From contig CM060731.1 of assembly GCA_030704615.1 (NCBI GenBank), positions 86,470,756-86,534,755 of the forward strand: 64,000 nt of DNA, in the 5' to 3' direction. This DNA is from Takakia lepidozioides (taxonomy: Eukaryota; Streptophyta; Takakiopsida; Takakiales; Takakiaceae). Position numbers and translations under genes: made by a program. The notes below the pieces were generated by a model. The model was not told where the DNA came from. It saw only the letters and a list, made by a program, of their open reading frames with translations, and did no database searches. Shown here piece by piece: positions 21,537 to 31,711 of the stretch (the stretch's first letter is position 1; each line of letters begins with the position of its first letter).

Positions 21537-22103
21537 ATGGCGTGCCGGGATCCCAGCAATTGCCCAAACAAGCATCTCACCCCGTGGGACTTCTCGCCCA
21601 AGTGAGGGGATATTTTCATATACCTGCAGGATTGGATAGACCACTCTTAGCAGAGGAGGGTGCACCTGTCCGCTCTTGAGTACATTCCTGGCTTCCACGA
21701 TCAGACTCTCGGGGACGGGCTTGCGCGGCTTTGGTGCCTGCGAATCGTTGATCTGCAGTATCCGCCTGCATGGAACATCCCCAAAAGCCGCACGGCCTTA
21801 CTACATCATTGGAGGTGCTGCCAGTGGGCCTACAAGGATTGCATCGGGTGTACGTACATGCCACAGAGGATTCCATCCCAAACAGTGTATGGGGACATTC
21901 TCATAAGCTACGAGGATGAGTTCTATGGACACAGTCTCTCCACAACAAAGATTTCGATTTACGATGGTACATATATTGGAGGACATGACACCGTTGTCCA
22001 CTACACCAAAGGCAAACGGGCTGCATCCATTGTCTTCACCTACCGACACCCTGTCAGTCATGAGCTTGTTGAGAGGCCAATCGAGGTTCCAGCTTCTTGG
22101 TGA
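21537..22103 (+). pseudogene. ORF-A copy 1, companion protein of the transposase
   Basis: The start is chosen at MACRDPSNCP because copy 2 (38490) and copy 3 (55430) begin the same way. Conserved blocks are GDIFIYL, LRIVDLQYPP, WRCCQWAYKD, VYGDILISYEDE, ISIYDGTYIGGHD and a C-terminal HELVERPIEVPASW. Length is about 188 aa. No known family recognised; the beta-strand-rich, Trp/Tyr-rich pattern suggests a small globular fold. Stops at 21603 (TGA) and 21648 (TAG) disable it; copy 3 has TCA and CAG at these codons. It lies 580 bases upstream of the transposase start on the same strand and has its own AATAAA at 22215, so it is probably a separate transcript. Confidence 0.65.
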
Positions 22104-22214
22104 GGATAGTGCAACACGGGAAAAAAATCCCAACTTACCTGAGCATGGATGGCATGCATACTTTTGGCTTCCCTCGGCTTGTGAGGGCATGCATACTTGT
22201 CACAGTTCATTATT

Positions 22215-22220
22215 AATAAA
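22215..22220 (+). terminator. AATAAA poly(A)-type signal after ORF-A
   Basis: AATAAA lies 112 bases past the ORF-A stop. Copy 2 has one at 39134 and copy 3 has the same sequence on the minus strand near 54750, so its position is conserved among ORF-A copies. Confidence 0.5.
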
Positions 22221-22684
22221 AATGCCTCCTTTGAACCAAAGTTCCACTTTTTGCGCAATGTTGCATTTTGTTGTGTGTTGACTTTTGGCAGCGAGGGACT
22301 GGCACTCAATCTTGTAATCAGACCCACTGGAATGCCACCTCTGTCAGTTCCCTCTGTCCATGGGGAAGGTGCTTGCACGCTCACCCCCCCACGCTTCTTG
22401 TCAGACGCCGTAATGATTGGTTTGCGCAGCGCATCTGCACATGTCATATACCTTCTGACTGCATACCGTTGGCAGTTATTGCGCAAAGGCCAGGGGCCAC
22501 ATTCCGTAGACAAGGTTCATTAACTCTCTGACAGTGGATTTTCGGGAGAGTGGGCTCCCCGGATTCGTGAATAGGCTTCGTCGCTCGGAAAAATCGGCCC
22601 TGCATTCCTTCTCCTCGCTGCATCCCCCTTCTTCGAGGGCGCTTGTCCGAACGCCGTCCTAACACACTTGTGTGCACATCTCCC

Positions 22685-25600
22685 ATGGCAGAAAACCCGA
22701 GCGCTATAGTGTATTGCCCTCCTCACGAGCATATAGCTACATTTCCGTGCAGAGGGGACATCTGCCGGGTGATGGAGAAATATCTCTGCATTCGATACCA
22801 CCTGAAACCGGGGTCGGTATTTTTGGAGGAGGAAAGGAAGGATTCAAACGGAGTTGTAGTCGAAAGTATTGTTGTGCTCCACGATGATTTCGGCGACGGC
22901 AGGGAATGGCGAGTTCCACCATCGGACAACGTCATATACAGGGCTATTGGGGACTTCATTTGCCCGCCAAATGCCCCTTCTATCCCGGCGCCTTCCACGA
23001 AACAATCCGCGAATCAGAGAGTGGGTACCTCGAAGAGAGAAGTCCACAAAGAAGTAAATCCAGAGCCGAACCCATCAATGAAGACGAGCGAGAACCGGGT
23101 TGTTCACAACCTGTCCGACTCCGACGAGGTCATGGAAGTTCCGAGATCATCCTGGAGATCAAGCAAGTCCTTAATGGACATCAGCGGACGAGGGAGTCAT
23201 ATTCCCAGCACGAACACAACAGTTCGATCCATTCTTGAAATTCTGCGAGGGCTTCACATGGAGGGACACCGCTCGAAGCTGGCTGGGCTGGACTACAGCA
23301 AGTTCGCAATTAAATGCGTTACATGCCTTCCCGCAGACGTCAATGGTAATATCTTCTTTGAGTTCCCTCCTCGAACGGACTATTCCAGGGCGTCCGGAAT
23401 GTTGACAGATATGGATAGGAAACATGACGGTCATCTTTGGTGCGTCACCAAAACCACCAGCATAAAGATGCTCGATGGTGTGCGGGTGTGCTGCGTTGTT
23501 TGTGCGGGCGCGTTGCGGTGTTTCTCCCCAACTTGCTTCCACTTTAAATCCAGAGGTCACAAGAATGAGAAGGATTGGACAGGCACAACTCATCAACCAT
23601 TTCGAGCTTAGGAGAAGGTTCCAAACTCCACATTTAAGTGTGCGCATTGCAAAGAACCATCACATTGCATGTATGTTTGTAATGCCAAGCAGTTATATGT
23701 GTTGCACCGTTTCCCTGACCTCACATGAGCTTGCATACACGTTGGCTCCCATTGTCACAAATTGGCAAGGGGAAGCTTGCGGGAGGCTGCCCACGAGGCA
23801 GAGCAGCTCGTTCAGGAGGAGGTTAAGTTGAGACTTGGTGCCAAACCCAAACAGATACAGCTGCAGGCCGCCCATAAGATGGCATTGGCCAGAATTATGT
23901 CGGAAGACGGCTCCGACAAAGTTCCTCTCAATGAGAAGGAAATGGAGGCATTGCTGGAGTCAGTGTCCCACGTCTGTTCACTGAATGTCCAAAACCACAT
24001 TGTCTCTTGCAAACAGAAAATTGGGCGTGGCTCGGATATGCACTCCATTCTGGAGGTGACGCGACGTTGTGGATATGACTACATTCATGGAAGTAGGTTT
24101 CCTGGACAAGGGACTCAGGCAGATCGTTGTTTCGTATTCAAAATGTCAACGTGTGGGCCTAGCAGCGGCGTCGAACTGGTCGACCGGATGACGAGTGGGG
24201 ACTTGTCAAACAGTTGGGTCATGTTCGACCATATCAAGCGAATTACAAATCACCAGTGGGTGACAATGGCTGCACATGTCTACGACACCCACTGCAGGAT
24301 GCTAATGACAATTGTTATTTGTGAGATGAAAGGAGAGGACACACAATCGGAGATGCTTCTTTGGCAGGGAATAAACGAACAGATGGCCAGGGCGGGATTG
24401 CCCCCTCCCAATTTCCGTGGTTTCATGGCGGACAACGCAAATGCAAATTGGGCTGCCATCCGAAGGGTGTACGGGGAAGACCCCAATGTTCCGATGGAAG
24501 GCAAGGAGAGATCTTGTGGGTTCCATTTTCTGCAAAGCTTGTCGCAGTACACAACCCGACTCGTGGCGCCAGATTTCAGAGAGGAGCACCGTTCCATGTG
24601 TCTTGCGTGGAAGCGTGCTCCCACCTTGGATGATGCAGAGACACAGTTTGCATGTATACGGGCTTGGTGGACAACGTCAGGTGCTATAAAGAAATCAGAC
24701 GAGAGAGCAATGGTCAGTTGGCTAGCATGGTGGCATTATCGTTTCCTCCAGTTCGGCGACTATATGCGGGAGGTGAGTTGGTCAAATTCACGTCCCGTTC
24801 AATATTATGCTAGTCATTATTTGTAACTTGCTTGTAACCTCAACATGTGCATGTGCAGGAAATGTGTCTCGACTCCGACACCGACATGCCGACAACAAAC
24901 ATGGCCGAATCAGTACATTCTTCATGGCGTGCCTCCTCTGCGGTGCATCTGGTGGACATCCTCACTGCCACAACGAAAGACATTGTGAGGTCAATTATGC
25001 AGCAATGCAGGTACAACGAGTTCTTGAAAGGGAAACAGTGGGGCTTGGGGCCGGACAGGCAGGAAACGTTGATGCGGACTGCCTCCAGATCGAAGAATCC
25101 TCGGAAGTGGGCGGCAGCCTTGCGAGAGGGCCTTCGGGACATGTCATTGCTTCGAAGAGGCCAACACTTGGAAGGAGATGTTCACACCCGTCCAGTGAGA
25201 CGAAGACTTGACGAGGCATCTGGCGGAGAAGAGGATTCATGGCGAGCTGACAAGAATATTCGCACGCTCCCTCGTGGTCTTGTGATGTTGCCCGAGGAGG
25301 TCTTGTCGAGCACCACAAGTCCTGCACGTTCAAGATCGCCATCTCCTTTGAGCATAGGGCACGTACCTGAGGAACATAACGAGCCATCTGTAGTAATGCA
25401 GTACAACATACCCATTGTGGAGACAAGAGTGTCGGAGTCACAGTGGAGAATTGCAAGGACATTGCCGGCATTTCAAGGGAAGTGTTGCGCCATCCGGGTG
25501 GATACGAGAGCACGTTGTGGTGAGATGATTTGGAGGAACCCACACGGTGTTGTACCTGCACCTTGTTTCAGCGGCAGATTTTTGACTCCCACATTCTCTC

Positions 25601-26277
25601 ATGCCACAACGCAGACGTTTTGGTTATGTAGGCATGACATAATGACATGTGTATTTGGCAAGCCCAAGTACGGGATTCAGGGAATGCCGAAGCCTCCGGG
25701 CGTCTGGCCTGTTGCACCGGGTTGCAACCTCTCTCAGAATGAGGCGGATGCTCTTTCTGCAGCAGGATTTTGAATGCTGCAACGCACAGACGTCCCGGCC
25801 CACTCGTTTTCAGTTCCTTAGACCCAGCCATTGCAGACTGCTTGGTCCAGTAGAGACGGATTGGACAATTTTGCACATCCCACAATGCGATTCGGAAGAG
25901 TGAAGAGACGACACCCTCCCAACAAGTTGAATGAGACTCGGATTGCCAATGCTCTTGGGATGGCTTGCACTATTCAGTGCTCCGTGGACGTACCCCCACC
26001 CGGCCTTGGGCGTGTTTATCGGATGGCAACGGCCGGCTCAGCTGTACGCGACGACGTATACACAATTACGATTGGAGTGGAGCCGACTTGCAATTGTACG
26101 GACTTCTCGTTGATGGAAGCAAAGAAGGGGTCAAAATATTATCCGTGCAAGCATTTGTATTACATTTACCTGAAAAGGTTGAGGATGAACTTGACTATTG
26201 ATGACTTTATTCATGCACCAGCGTTGAGCGTGAACAAGCTGCACAAACTCCTCCGCCGGGATTCCAGAAATCATTGA
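22685..26277 (+). pseudogene. Transposase copy 1 (MULE-like, DDE plus SWIM zinc finger)
   Basis: Start MAENPSAIV is shared with copies 2 and 3. The N-terminal domain (RGDICRVMEKYLC; LKPGSVFLEEERKD) is unknown. Next comes a Cys-rich region (CVVCAGALRCFSPTCFHF; FKCAHC; CNAK; CIHVGSHCH). The core has Asp in WVMFDHIKRI, Asp in FRGFMADNA followed by CGFHFLQSL, and Glu in NMAESVHSSW, matching the D, D-then-C-x2-H, E pattern of MULE-type transposases. The C-terminus carries a SWIM finger CNCTDF...YPCKHLYY (26090-26160). An 86-bp phase-0 GT-AG intron lies at 24773-24858. Stops at 23609 (TAG), about 23726 (TGA) and 25771 (TGA) inactivate it. It would cut at the GCTCATG-rich ends; the right end is at 27081. 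Confidence 0.75.
24773..24858 (+). other. Transposase intron, 86 bp
   Basis: Donor GTGAGT follows YMRE and acceptor TGCAG precedes EMCLDSD. The same intron is in copy 2 (43894-43976) and copy 3 (52293-52378, minus), confirming the splice. Confidence 0.85.
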
Positions 26278-26530
26278 TGGGGCAAAGGGAATCCACCATA
26301 TGGATATTTGCAATTGCATTTTGATGCATTAGACTTTGTTTTGCAGTGTAATGAATTGACAGACAATATTAAAGTGATGTCTTTTAAACACTATGGACTG
26401 CTGGATATCTGTTGACGTCCAGTGACAATTCAATGTCGAAACAGAATCAATACAAAGATGGCGGCAGGAAAAATTTGCAAATCTTCCAGAAAATTGAGTT
26501 CCAACAGTTGCAGTTGAGGGGGCCATTTCT
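26278..26530. other. Transposase 3-prime flank, no gene seen
   Basis: This is non-coding sequence after the SWIM-finger stop, also present after copy 3 (about 50740-50888). Confidence 0.5.
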
Positions 26531-26850
26531 GGAAAAATGGCGCCGAATTTCCCTATTTTGGGCCGAAAACTAGCTAAGTCCCAACATGTACGGGAACGAT
26601 GTCTGGAAAAATGGCGCCGAATTTCCAGTTACATAGCCCAGAACTGCCCAACATTTGTGCAATGTCCGGCACCATGTACCAAAATTCGGCGCCACATTTC
26701 CAAATTTTGGGCTTACACTTCAATCAAGTTGGTACCTATAACTGCGAAATTCGGCACCATTTTTCGCCGGAGACACCTATTACCGCACAATACGTCGCAG
26801 ATTTCTCCGGTTGCGGAACCTATTACCGCGAAATTCGGCGCCATTTTTGC
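26530..26850. repeat. GGCGCC-centred palindromes in the right arm of copy 1
   Basis: About six copies of a GGAAAAATGGCGCCGAAT-type motif and half-palindromes (GCGAAATTCGGCGCC), interspersed with TATTACCGCG blocks. The corresponding region of copy 3 is at 50440-50735. Confidence 0.8.
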
Positions 26851-27009
26851 AGATGTCGCTCGGAATTCGCATGAGCGGAAGACGAAATATCATGAGCACT
26901 GCTCTCAAAACTACAATTTCTACTTCAAACAATGAATATTATATTGATTTTTTTCTGACACATTCCATTAAAATAATATTTTTTAATATTTTTTATTTCC
27001 AGAATTTGT

Positions 27010-27081
27010 ACTTCTGCTCATGAAAACCGATTGTCTTACTACTCCGCTCATGCCGCTCATGCTCATGAAATAGCTAACCTC
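27010..27081 (+). repeat. Right terminus of A element copy 1
   Basis: A cluster of GCTCATG repeats ends CATGAAATAGCTAACCTC. The reverse complement of the same sequence is at 50266-50335, the end of copy 3. Beyond AACCTC the two copies have unrelated flanks (Ty3 integrase here, EF-Tu there), which fixes the element boundary. Confidence 0.8.
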
Positions 27082-28297
27082 GCTATCAAGGCTTTATCCT
27101 ATACTATGATAGGTGGCAGAATGTATAAGCTAGGACCTGATGGAGTTCTTAAACGATGCTTGTACCACCATGAAGTAAATAAAGTTTTGGAGGAAGTTCA
27201 TAAAGGAGTGGCTGGAGGACATTTTGGAGAGGAGACTACCAATAGAAAAATACTACTGGCAGGTTACTGGTGGCCTACTTTGTTCAGGGATGTACACAAG
27301 TATTGCAAGAGTTGTGATGAGTGTCAGAGGCTAGGACCTTTGCAAAGATCTGGGAAGATGGCTTTACATCCTACGATGCCTACTGAACCATTTCAGAATT
27401 GGGGACTAACTTTGTGGGACCAATTAATCCACCAGCCAGGAATACACAGAACAAATATATAGTCACAGCCACTGATTATACTACAAAGTGGGTGGAAGCT
27501 AAGGCTCTGAAGGACAACACAGCTAAGTCCACAGCAAGGTTCATGTATGAGAACATACTCACGAGATTTGGTTGTCCCCTGGAATTTATCAGTGACTAGG
27601 GAAGTCACTTCATTAATGAGACCATAGAATTATTGATAAAAAGTTCATGATTGTGCACAGGAAGAGTACAACCTATTACCCATAGGGCAATGGGCAGGCA
27701 GAAGCCACCAACAAAATACTATGCACTATTTTGGCTAAGATAGTCAATGCAAACAGAACGGATTGGGATACAAAGCTATTGACAGCTTTGTGGTCATACA
27801 AGACTTCATATAAAGTCACAACCAAGTATACACCATTCCAACTAGTTTATGGTATGGAAGCTTTATTTCCAGTAGAATTCTTATTACCTACCATGAGAAC
27901 TGAATGGGGAAGGAGAATGGAATTGGAGGATGCAATTAAAGTAAGGAAACATGAGTTATACCATGTAGAAAAAGTACGTGTTGATGCAACAGATAACATG
28001 ACCAGAATTCAGATGAGGAGGAATGATCAATTTGATGAAGGTAAATTGAAAACTTTTAAGACGGGTGATTTGGTACTGTGGTTGCAGAAGAAGGGGAAGA
28101 TTAAAGCTTCTAAGCTTAAGTCGCCATGGAAAGGACCTTATGTCATACAAAAGATGTATGATAACAACACAGCCATGTTACAAACCATTAACAAAGAGAT
28201 GCTTGGAAGAGTCAATGCCAATAAGTTGAAGGGATACAGTGGATCCATGACAAACCATTGCAGCATGATTTGCACCAGTAACACCAACGGAGCATGA
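27082..28297 (+). pseudogene. Ty3-type integrase fragment of another LTR element
   Basis: The fragment contains an H2C2 zinc domain (HKGVAGGHFG; CKSCDECQRLG), then the integrase core WGL...NFVGPINPP, FGCPLEFISD and GNGQAEATN, then the C-terminal FKTGDLVLWLQ and SPWKGPYVI. It is broken in several ways: a frameshift near 27405, the first catalytic Asp position reads Asn in the continuing frame, and TAG occurs at 27597 and 27683 exactly where the family has Gln. The left end abuts the A element terminus, so the A element may have inserted into this retroelement or the two were joined by rearrangement. Confidence 0.85.
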
Positions 28298-28349
28298 AGC
28301 ACTTGTTGTTAAACCGAATGTGTATGGCCATAACAGATAACACGGGTGT

Positions 28350-28435
28350 TCACACAGCCATCACAGCCCACCACAGTTTAACACAGCACATCATAGCCCA
28401 CCACAGTTTAACACAGCACAACACAGCCCACCTCA
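28350..28435. repeat. Minisatellite, 30-bp unit
   Basis: About two and a half units of CACAGCCCACCACAGTTTAA CACAGCACA-type sequence. Confidence 0.75.
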
Positions 28436-28439
28436 TAAT

Positions 28440-28775
28440 GGAACCAATGCATCTCATAGCTCAGAGGATGGGGGGGATGAGGGGGATGAGGAGGAAGGTG
28501 GGGCAAGTTCCTCGGAGGGTATAGGAGAGTAGTGCCCATTCCGGCTATGGCAGTTATGACACACTTGTATAGATGTGGCTTGCCACAAAATTTGCAATAA
28601 AATGTTGCATTTCATTGCTATGACAAGTCCACTGGTGCCAAATTCCAACTTCATATGACCCTATTTCCATGCCTCCTAACCCTATTTCCGCGGACACACA
28701 ATGGTCCGCTCATGCTTTTTTTTTTCCCGCTCATGCTCATGCCATGCCGCTCATGAAATAGCAGCCCCCCATGAG
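28440..28775 (+). pseudogene. Gene B 3-prime end stub with element terminus
   Basis: About 330 bases match the last coding part and 3-prime flank of gene B copy B5 (47410-47740): GDEGDEEEGGASS coding, stop at 28530, AATAAA at 28596, two CCTATTTCC blocks, then GCTCATG repeats ending CATGAAATAGCAGCCCCC. Nothing of gene B lies to the left; the stub adjoins the minisatellite and integrase fragment. It shows the B-side terminus independently of B5. Confidence 0.75.
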
Positions 28776-29270
28776 ACCCAAATCCGTGGGAGTGGGGCAG
28801 ATGCTCGTGGACCGGATTGTCCAATAAGTGGCCGCACTCAATTATCGGCAATAGGAAACAAAAATGTTAACGGGAATCCAAAAGTGGTTGTTTTCGAGAC
28901 GATGAGAGACAAACACTACAACATTTGTACACTAAACAGAGGAATATTTGAATGTACAAATTAAGTTTCGAGGCTATGGAGTAGGTCTACGGATGAAAAG
29001 TTATGACGGATGTTGGATGGATGACATTTATTGGGATGCAAAATTTAAACTTCAACACAATGAGAGGTAACTCGCGTGGAGCACTTAAACCATAATGGGA
29101 GAGGGCACGTGTCTCCCAACCACGGGCAATTGAAGGAATCCGTTGAGGGCCACGGAGGATTAGTGCGCCCTTTTCGTTTACTCCACAGTATCCGCTGGCA
29201 CACTCCCTTTTTTGCTCTTCCCGACCCTCCGCCTTCGTGTTCCGCTGCCGAGCTTCCTCTCCTGCTTCTG
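28776..29270. other. No supported gene
   Basis: The region is upstream of copy B2. The plus frame is open from 29076, but composition changes at 29271, where a cleaner start begins; the stretch before it is likely untranslated or promoter sequence. Confidence 0.4.
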
Positions 29271-31605
29271 ATGGAGCATGTTCAGGATGAGGAGGATGAC
29301 TTCGTCCTTGGAACGGCCACTCGGAGCAAGGTGCTGCGCACTCGCACCGTTGTCTCGCAACAGAGCACGGAGAGCAGACCTCCAAGGAAGGGTGGGAAAT
29401 TTCAGAAGAAAGCCGCCGCATCACAGGAGGGAGGGATGGTGTCCACAGCCGCCACGATGTCTGGGGATCCCGTGCCCTTATCCCCCATATGTGCAAGCGG
29501 CACCTCCGCAGGTCAAGCGCAACGCGTTCCGCCTTCCCCCATTTCAACAACCGGGGCCTCGTCAGGTCCAGCAACAAGCGCCCAGACAGGTGGTAACTCC
29601 AATCCCGCGCACAAGAATAAGGTAGCAGACGTTGTCTTCACTGCAGACATGCGCAAGCAAGCACTTTTGTCATTGACGACTAGTGCAATGAACCACACTA
29701 TGAGCTCCATTGCGCACTTGTTGAAGAGTGGGGCCCCTCCACAAATCCCATTGTGTAGGATGAAGCCCCTCCCAACTGTGCGAATGGCCGAGCGACCCGG
29801 CATCAATAAGCTGAAGCTCTACTTTGAGGCAGATCACTATAACGATGCCCTCGCCTCATTGTTGCTTTCAATAAATGACAACAGTGGGCAAGCTCAGGAC
29901 ATACAACCGACAGACCGTGGAAATTGGTCACCGCATTGGCAAGCAGTGGATGCTGCATTTGAGGATGACATAAGGAACACAGAGTGGGAGTTCATTTCAA
30001 ACAAATGGCTACATATTTACGACGGCAATCACAGGTGGTACGCGTGGATGGAGGTCATTTCGGAGCAACACGCTGACGATGCAAGTTGGCACTACCGTGT
30101 GAACGCAAAAATTCTCGATGTGAGGAGTTCCGATCTGGGCCTCATACGGCGTGCAATGAACAGAATGAATGTGTAAGTATGTCCGTGCATTTGTGCTCAC
30201 ATGAGCAAAGTTGAAATTTGTGCATGAGCATGGGTCACCGTGTACGGAGTATCTCCATATATACGCTTAAACCCTTATAGTCGGGAACGACTATATCTGT
30301 TTCTAAAGGGACGGGAGGGCACTTGTGCATCGCGGAATTGAGAAGTAACGGTGGTTATTAAAAGAGCATTGTTGAAACCACAACATTTTTCTTCTCTGTC
30401 ACTTCCACACCCCCTTAAAGAAGTACGTAGTTGTCAATAACAGCAGAATGCATTGCCCATATAGGAGTACCAAGTTATAGTCGGGACCGACTATGGCAGA
30501 CTGTGTACAATATTTACCTCACAATTTTTACCCCTTGTTCATTTCAAGTGGTTTAGTCGTTCCCGACTACACGAATTTGGAGGGGTGGAACACTGTATGA
30601 AGTTGTCTTTGTTGATGCCCGACTATGTAGGAGTAGTTTCATGTCATAGTCGTTGCCGACTATGAGAAGTTGTCGTGTGCTTTGTGCAGCGTAACAGATC
30701 GTGGGAACGTCTCGTCCCAGCTCCCTCATAAGCTTTTTTACTTCCAAAAATGCGCCACGACACCAGTCGAGCAATACGAATCATCACTTCCACCAGAAGT
30801 GTATGAGAAGTGCTTAAACAAGCGGGATGGGAATTGGATGACGATACCACGAGATGCTCTCATAGAGTACATGGGTCAAGAAGGATTCCGCAGAATCAGA
30901 AATGCTTGCTTTGAAGCCCATGTGCACTTGCCCACAATGGCGGAAACCACAGAGCTAATTAGGAAGGCCATTGCAATTGAATTTCAAGTGCATAGGACGA
31001 AAATGTACACCAAAATTGCAAAGTATTCGTCTATCTGTGACCCAGCTTTGGGTGCTGAGTTCCTCTTGGAGATAACCGCGCATTACAAGAAATTGGCCGT
31101 CAACCAGAAGCCCGAGATGACATTAGAGAAGTTGCAGATGTTGGCCACTAGTGAGGTTACAGTTGCGGAGAAGGTTGCATGGTTGAAGATATGGAATTCC
31201 GACCCTGGGATTAGGAAAGATGTCAAATTTCCAAAGGCGCCAACAGATGTGGTGTTCGGCTTATGGTTGGACAAGATGATATGGTGGTTCCAGGTAAGCA
31301 GCGAAACATACATCATGACGTTTTGTATATTCATTTGTGAGACCCATTCTGATTTGGAAACTCCGGATGCAGCAAAAGGAGGAAGCTCAGCGGTGGTTGG
31401 AGTGGCTCATTCAAAAGGGTTTCTTGCAGCTACCAACCTGGGAGGAAGCACCATCTGTAAGGTCTCTGTCAGATTGGGTGGACGATTTCCGTATAAAGTA
31501 TTGGAGGGAATTGTTTTGGAGCGAGATGAAGGACGGCCCTGCTCGAAGCTGGCAGATTACCGAGCAGCCAGGGGGGACTCTACCGGCCCGTCGAATTGTT
31601 TACAG
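29271..31605 (+). pseudogene. Gene B copy B2, N-terminal exons
   Basis: Exon 1 (29271-30172) begins MEHVQDEEDDFVLG, has a basic Ser/Thr-rich stretch, and ends with DRGNWSPHWQAVDAAF and NKWLHIYDGNHRWYAW before a GTAAGT donor. Exon 2 (30690-31293) contains PREVYEK-like sequence (LPPEVYEKCLNKRDGNW), DPALGAEFLLE and LWLDKMIWWFQ before GTAAGC. Exon 3 (about 31372-31605) contains RSLSDWVDDFRIKYWRELF. All have diverged counterparts in B1. The function of this half is unknown. The intron at 30173-30689 contains AGTCG...CGACT palindromes. This is the most complete gene B in the window and belongs to a lineage distinct from B1/B3. Confidence 0.6.
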
Positions 31606-31711
31606 GTTTGAATAGTTATCAGAGTTCCATCAATTTACATTTGTGCAAATGTTTAAGTCATGGTGGAGTGCGGAGGTTCCAAACATTAACACGTGTCTCG
31701 CACAGTTTTGT

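Noticed and set aside
20498-21567. Several open frames of 140-210 codons on both strands over the 20.2-21.3 kb array
   Set aside because: The unit is 96 bp, a multiple of three, so any frame free of stops in one unit stays open through all units. The translations are pure repeats with no protein features.
22643-22684. Upstream start for transposase copy 1 (14 codons earlier)
   Set aside because: MAENPS at 22685 aligns with MAPNSY in the diverged copy 2, while the earlier codons do not align.
29076-29270. Upstream start for gene B copy B2
   Set aside because: The first 65 codons read like untranslated sequence; composition becomes protein-like from the Met at 29271.
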